Positions 63,335-64,000 of a stretch of 64,000 nucleotides of DNA are shown piece by piece. The stretch's first letter is position 1. Each line of letters begins with the position of its first letter. Both the position numbers and the translations under genes were made by a program. The notes below the pieces were generated by a model, which had not been told where the DNA came from, searched no databases, and saw only the letters and a program-made list of their open reading frames with translations. Source of the stretch: Arthrobacter castelli DSM 16402 (lineage in GTDB: Bacteria; Actinomycetota; Actinomycetes; Actinomycetales; Micrococcaceae); the NCBI RefSeq assembly GCF_000430705.1, contig NZ_AUMN01000009.1, positions 105,815 through 169,814 of the forward strand, written 5' to 3'.

Positions 63335-64000
63335 TCAGAAAGGCGGCGGCCCGTCGGGGTCATCGGGTGGTTTCTGTGATGGCTGCCTGTTCGTCGCGTC
63401 GCCGGCAGCGCTGTCCTTCTTGGCATTGGGTATTTGCCACGGATCTTTCGGGGTCGTTTTGGGCCCGGTGCCGCGCTTTTCGTTGCCGGCGCCGCGTCGG
63501 CTTGATCCGTTGGCCTGCTTTGCCGGTTTGACCCCGGTGTCGTGCTTTTGGCCCGCGGCTCCGCGCTGGTTTGAGCCGTTTGCCGTCTTTGCCGGCTTCT
63601 TGCTCGGCCCCTTTCGCGGATTTGCCTGGTGTTTGGCTTTGTTGAGCAGGGTGGCGATGTCGGGTACGGGTCGCATCTCCGGTAGCGGGCCTTCGGGAGT
63701 GTTGGAGTATTTCCTGCCTGCCGGTGAGGTCCAGTCCACCCTGCCGTCGCGGTGCTGGATATCCCGCCACAGTCCCGCGGTCTTGAGCGCATGGCCGGGT
63801 TTGCACAGCGGTTTCAGATTCGTCAGTTCGGTCTGCCCTGTCGGGTACGGCACAGTGTGGTCGAGGTCGCAGAACCGTGCGGCTTTGTTGCACCCGTACC
63901 CGCGACACGTCCGGTCGCGCAGCCGGACCATTCTTTGCAAGTCTTTCGGCACCGCATAGCTGTCCCGCCCGTACGACAGCGGCGCCCCCGTCTCCGGATG
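63335..64000 (-). CDS. DUF222/HNH endonuclease-type protein, C-terminal part
   Basis: The visible 221 residues enter from the right edge and include an HNH nuclease motif: DRTCRGYGCNKAARFCDLDH, then NLKPLCKPGHALKT. The frame is open through position 64000, so the start is outside the window. The last 100 residues are a basic low-complexity tail with two similar 22-residue blocks (PAKTANGSNQ... and PAKQANGSSR...). Such 13E12-repeat-type proteins are frequent in Micrococcales and often vary between strains. No target is known. Confidence 0.85.
   Translation of the reverse strand, partial: HPETGAPLSYGRDSYAVPKDLQRMVRLRDRTCRGYGCNKAARFCDLDHTVPYPTGQTELTNLKPLCKPGHALKTAGLWRDIQHRDGRVDWTSPAGRKYSNTPEGPLPEMRPVPDIATLLNKAKHQANPRKGPSKKPAKTANGSNQRGAAGQKHDTGVKPAKQANGSSRRGAGNEKRGTGPKTTPKDPWQIPNAKKDSAAGDATNRQPSQKPPDDPDGPPPF

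Noticed and set aside
1..64000. CRISPR arrays, rRNA genes, transposases or prophage genes
   Set aside because: No regularly spaced repeats with unique spacers, no rRNA signatures and no transposase, integrase (other than XerD) or phage structural motifs were seen.

Overview
The window is a high-GC actinobacterial chromosome segment, most likely from the Micrococcales and probably an Arthrobacter-like member of the Micrococcaceae. The genus-level guess is inference. It rests on a mycothione reductase, the FHA protein GarA beside GcvH and an FtsR-type MerR regulator, an actinobacterial tlyA-nadK-recN-pyrG-xerD chain, a large share of GTG and TTG starts, and a DUF222/HNH protein at the right edge. 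There is one tRNA (Pro, GGG anticodon). I found no rRNA genes, CRISPR arrays, insertion sequences or prophage.

Layout. 1-5.8 kb: end of a long-chain acyl-CoA synthetase, mycothione reductase and pyruvate carboxylase. 5.8-13.3 kb: glycine cleavage and 2-oxoglutarate control block: gcvP, an orphan ParA ATPase, a PspC-like membrane protein, a MerR regulator, a DUF151 nuclease-like protein, FtsR, GarA and gcvH. 13.3-15.5 kb: a membrane-anchored coiled-coil protein and a two-gene NfeD-like/slipin operon. 15.5-18.6 kb: a small accessory patch beside tRNA-Pro (hydrolase, SnoaL-like protein, phosphatase, and a toxin-antitoxin pair broken by an internal deletion). 18.7-26.7 kb: conserved housekeeping run on the minus strand, parA-scpA-scpB-rluB-tyrA-cmk-plsC-der (chromosome condensation, rRNA pseudouridylation, ribosome assembly, tyrosine synthesis).

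26.7-55.7 kb: a roughly 29-kb block of mixed, mostly accessory genes between parA and xerD, which lie much closer together in the actinobacterial genomes I remember. It holds an M50-type membrane protease, several acetyltransferases, an aldo/keto reductase, an APH-family kinase, a ClpP pair without ClpX, an isolated heme A synthase, exported proteins, one intact and one half MFS transporter, a ClgR-like regulator, an alpha-glucoside ABC operon with a ROK regulator and a GH13 alpha-glucosidase, the 3' remnant of a citrate synthase, and a complete methylcitrate cycle locus (prpE divergent from prpR-prpD-prpB-prpC). 55.2-64 kb: two Nudix hydrolases, xerD, pyrG, recN, nadK, tlyA, a small conserved protein and the C-terminus of an HNH protein.

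How the genes work together. Propionate enters through PrpE, is condensed by PrpC and converted by PrpD and PrpB to pyruvate and succinate, under a GntR regulator whose probable operator overlaps its own promoter. Pyruvate carboxylase refills oxaloacetate. GarA is known to gate 2-oxoglutarate flux and sits with glycine cleavage genes. I did not find a clearly undescribed multi-gene system. The observations most worth testing are the xerD-parA separation, the mosaic 3' end of prpB, the decayed toxin-antitoxin and citrate synthase remnants, the repeats ahead of clpP1, the orphan ParA between gcvP and pspC, and the leader reading frame coupled to ctaA.
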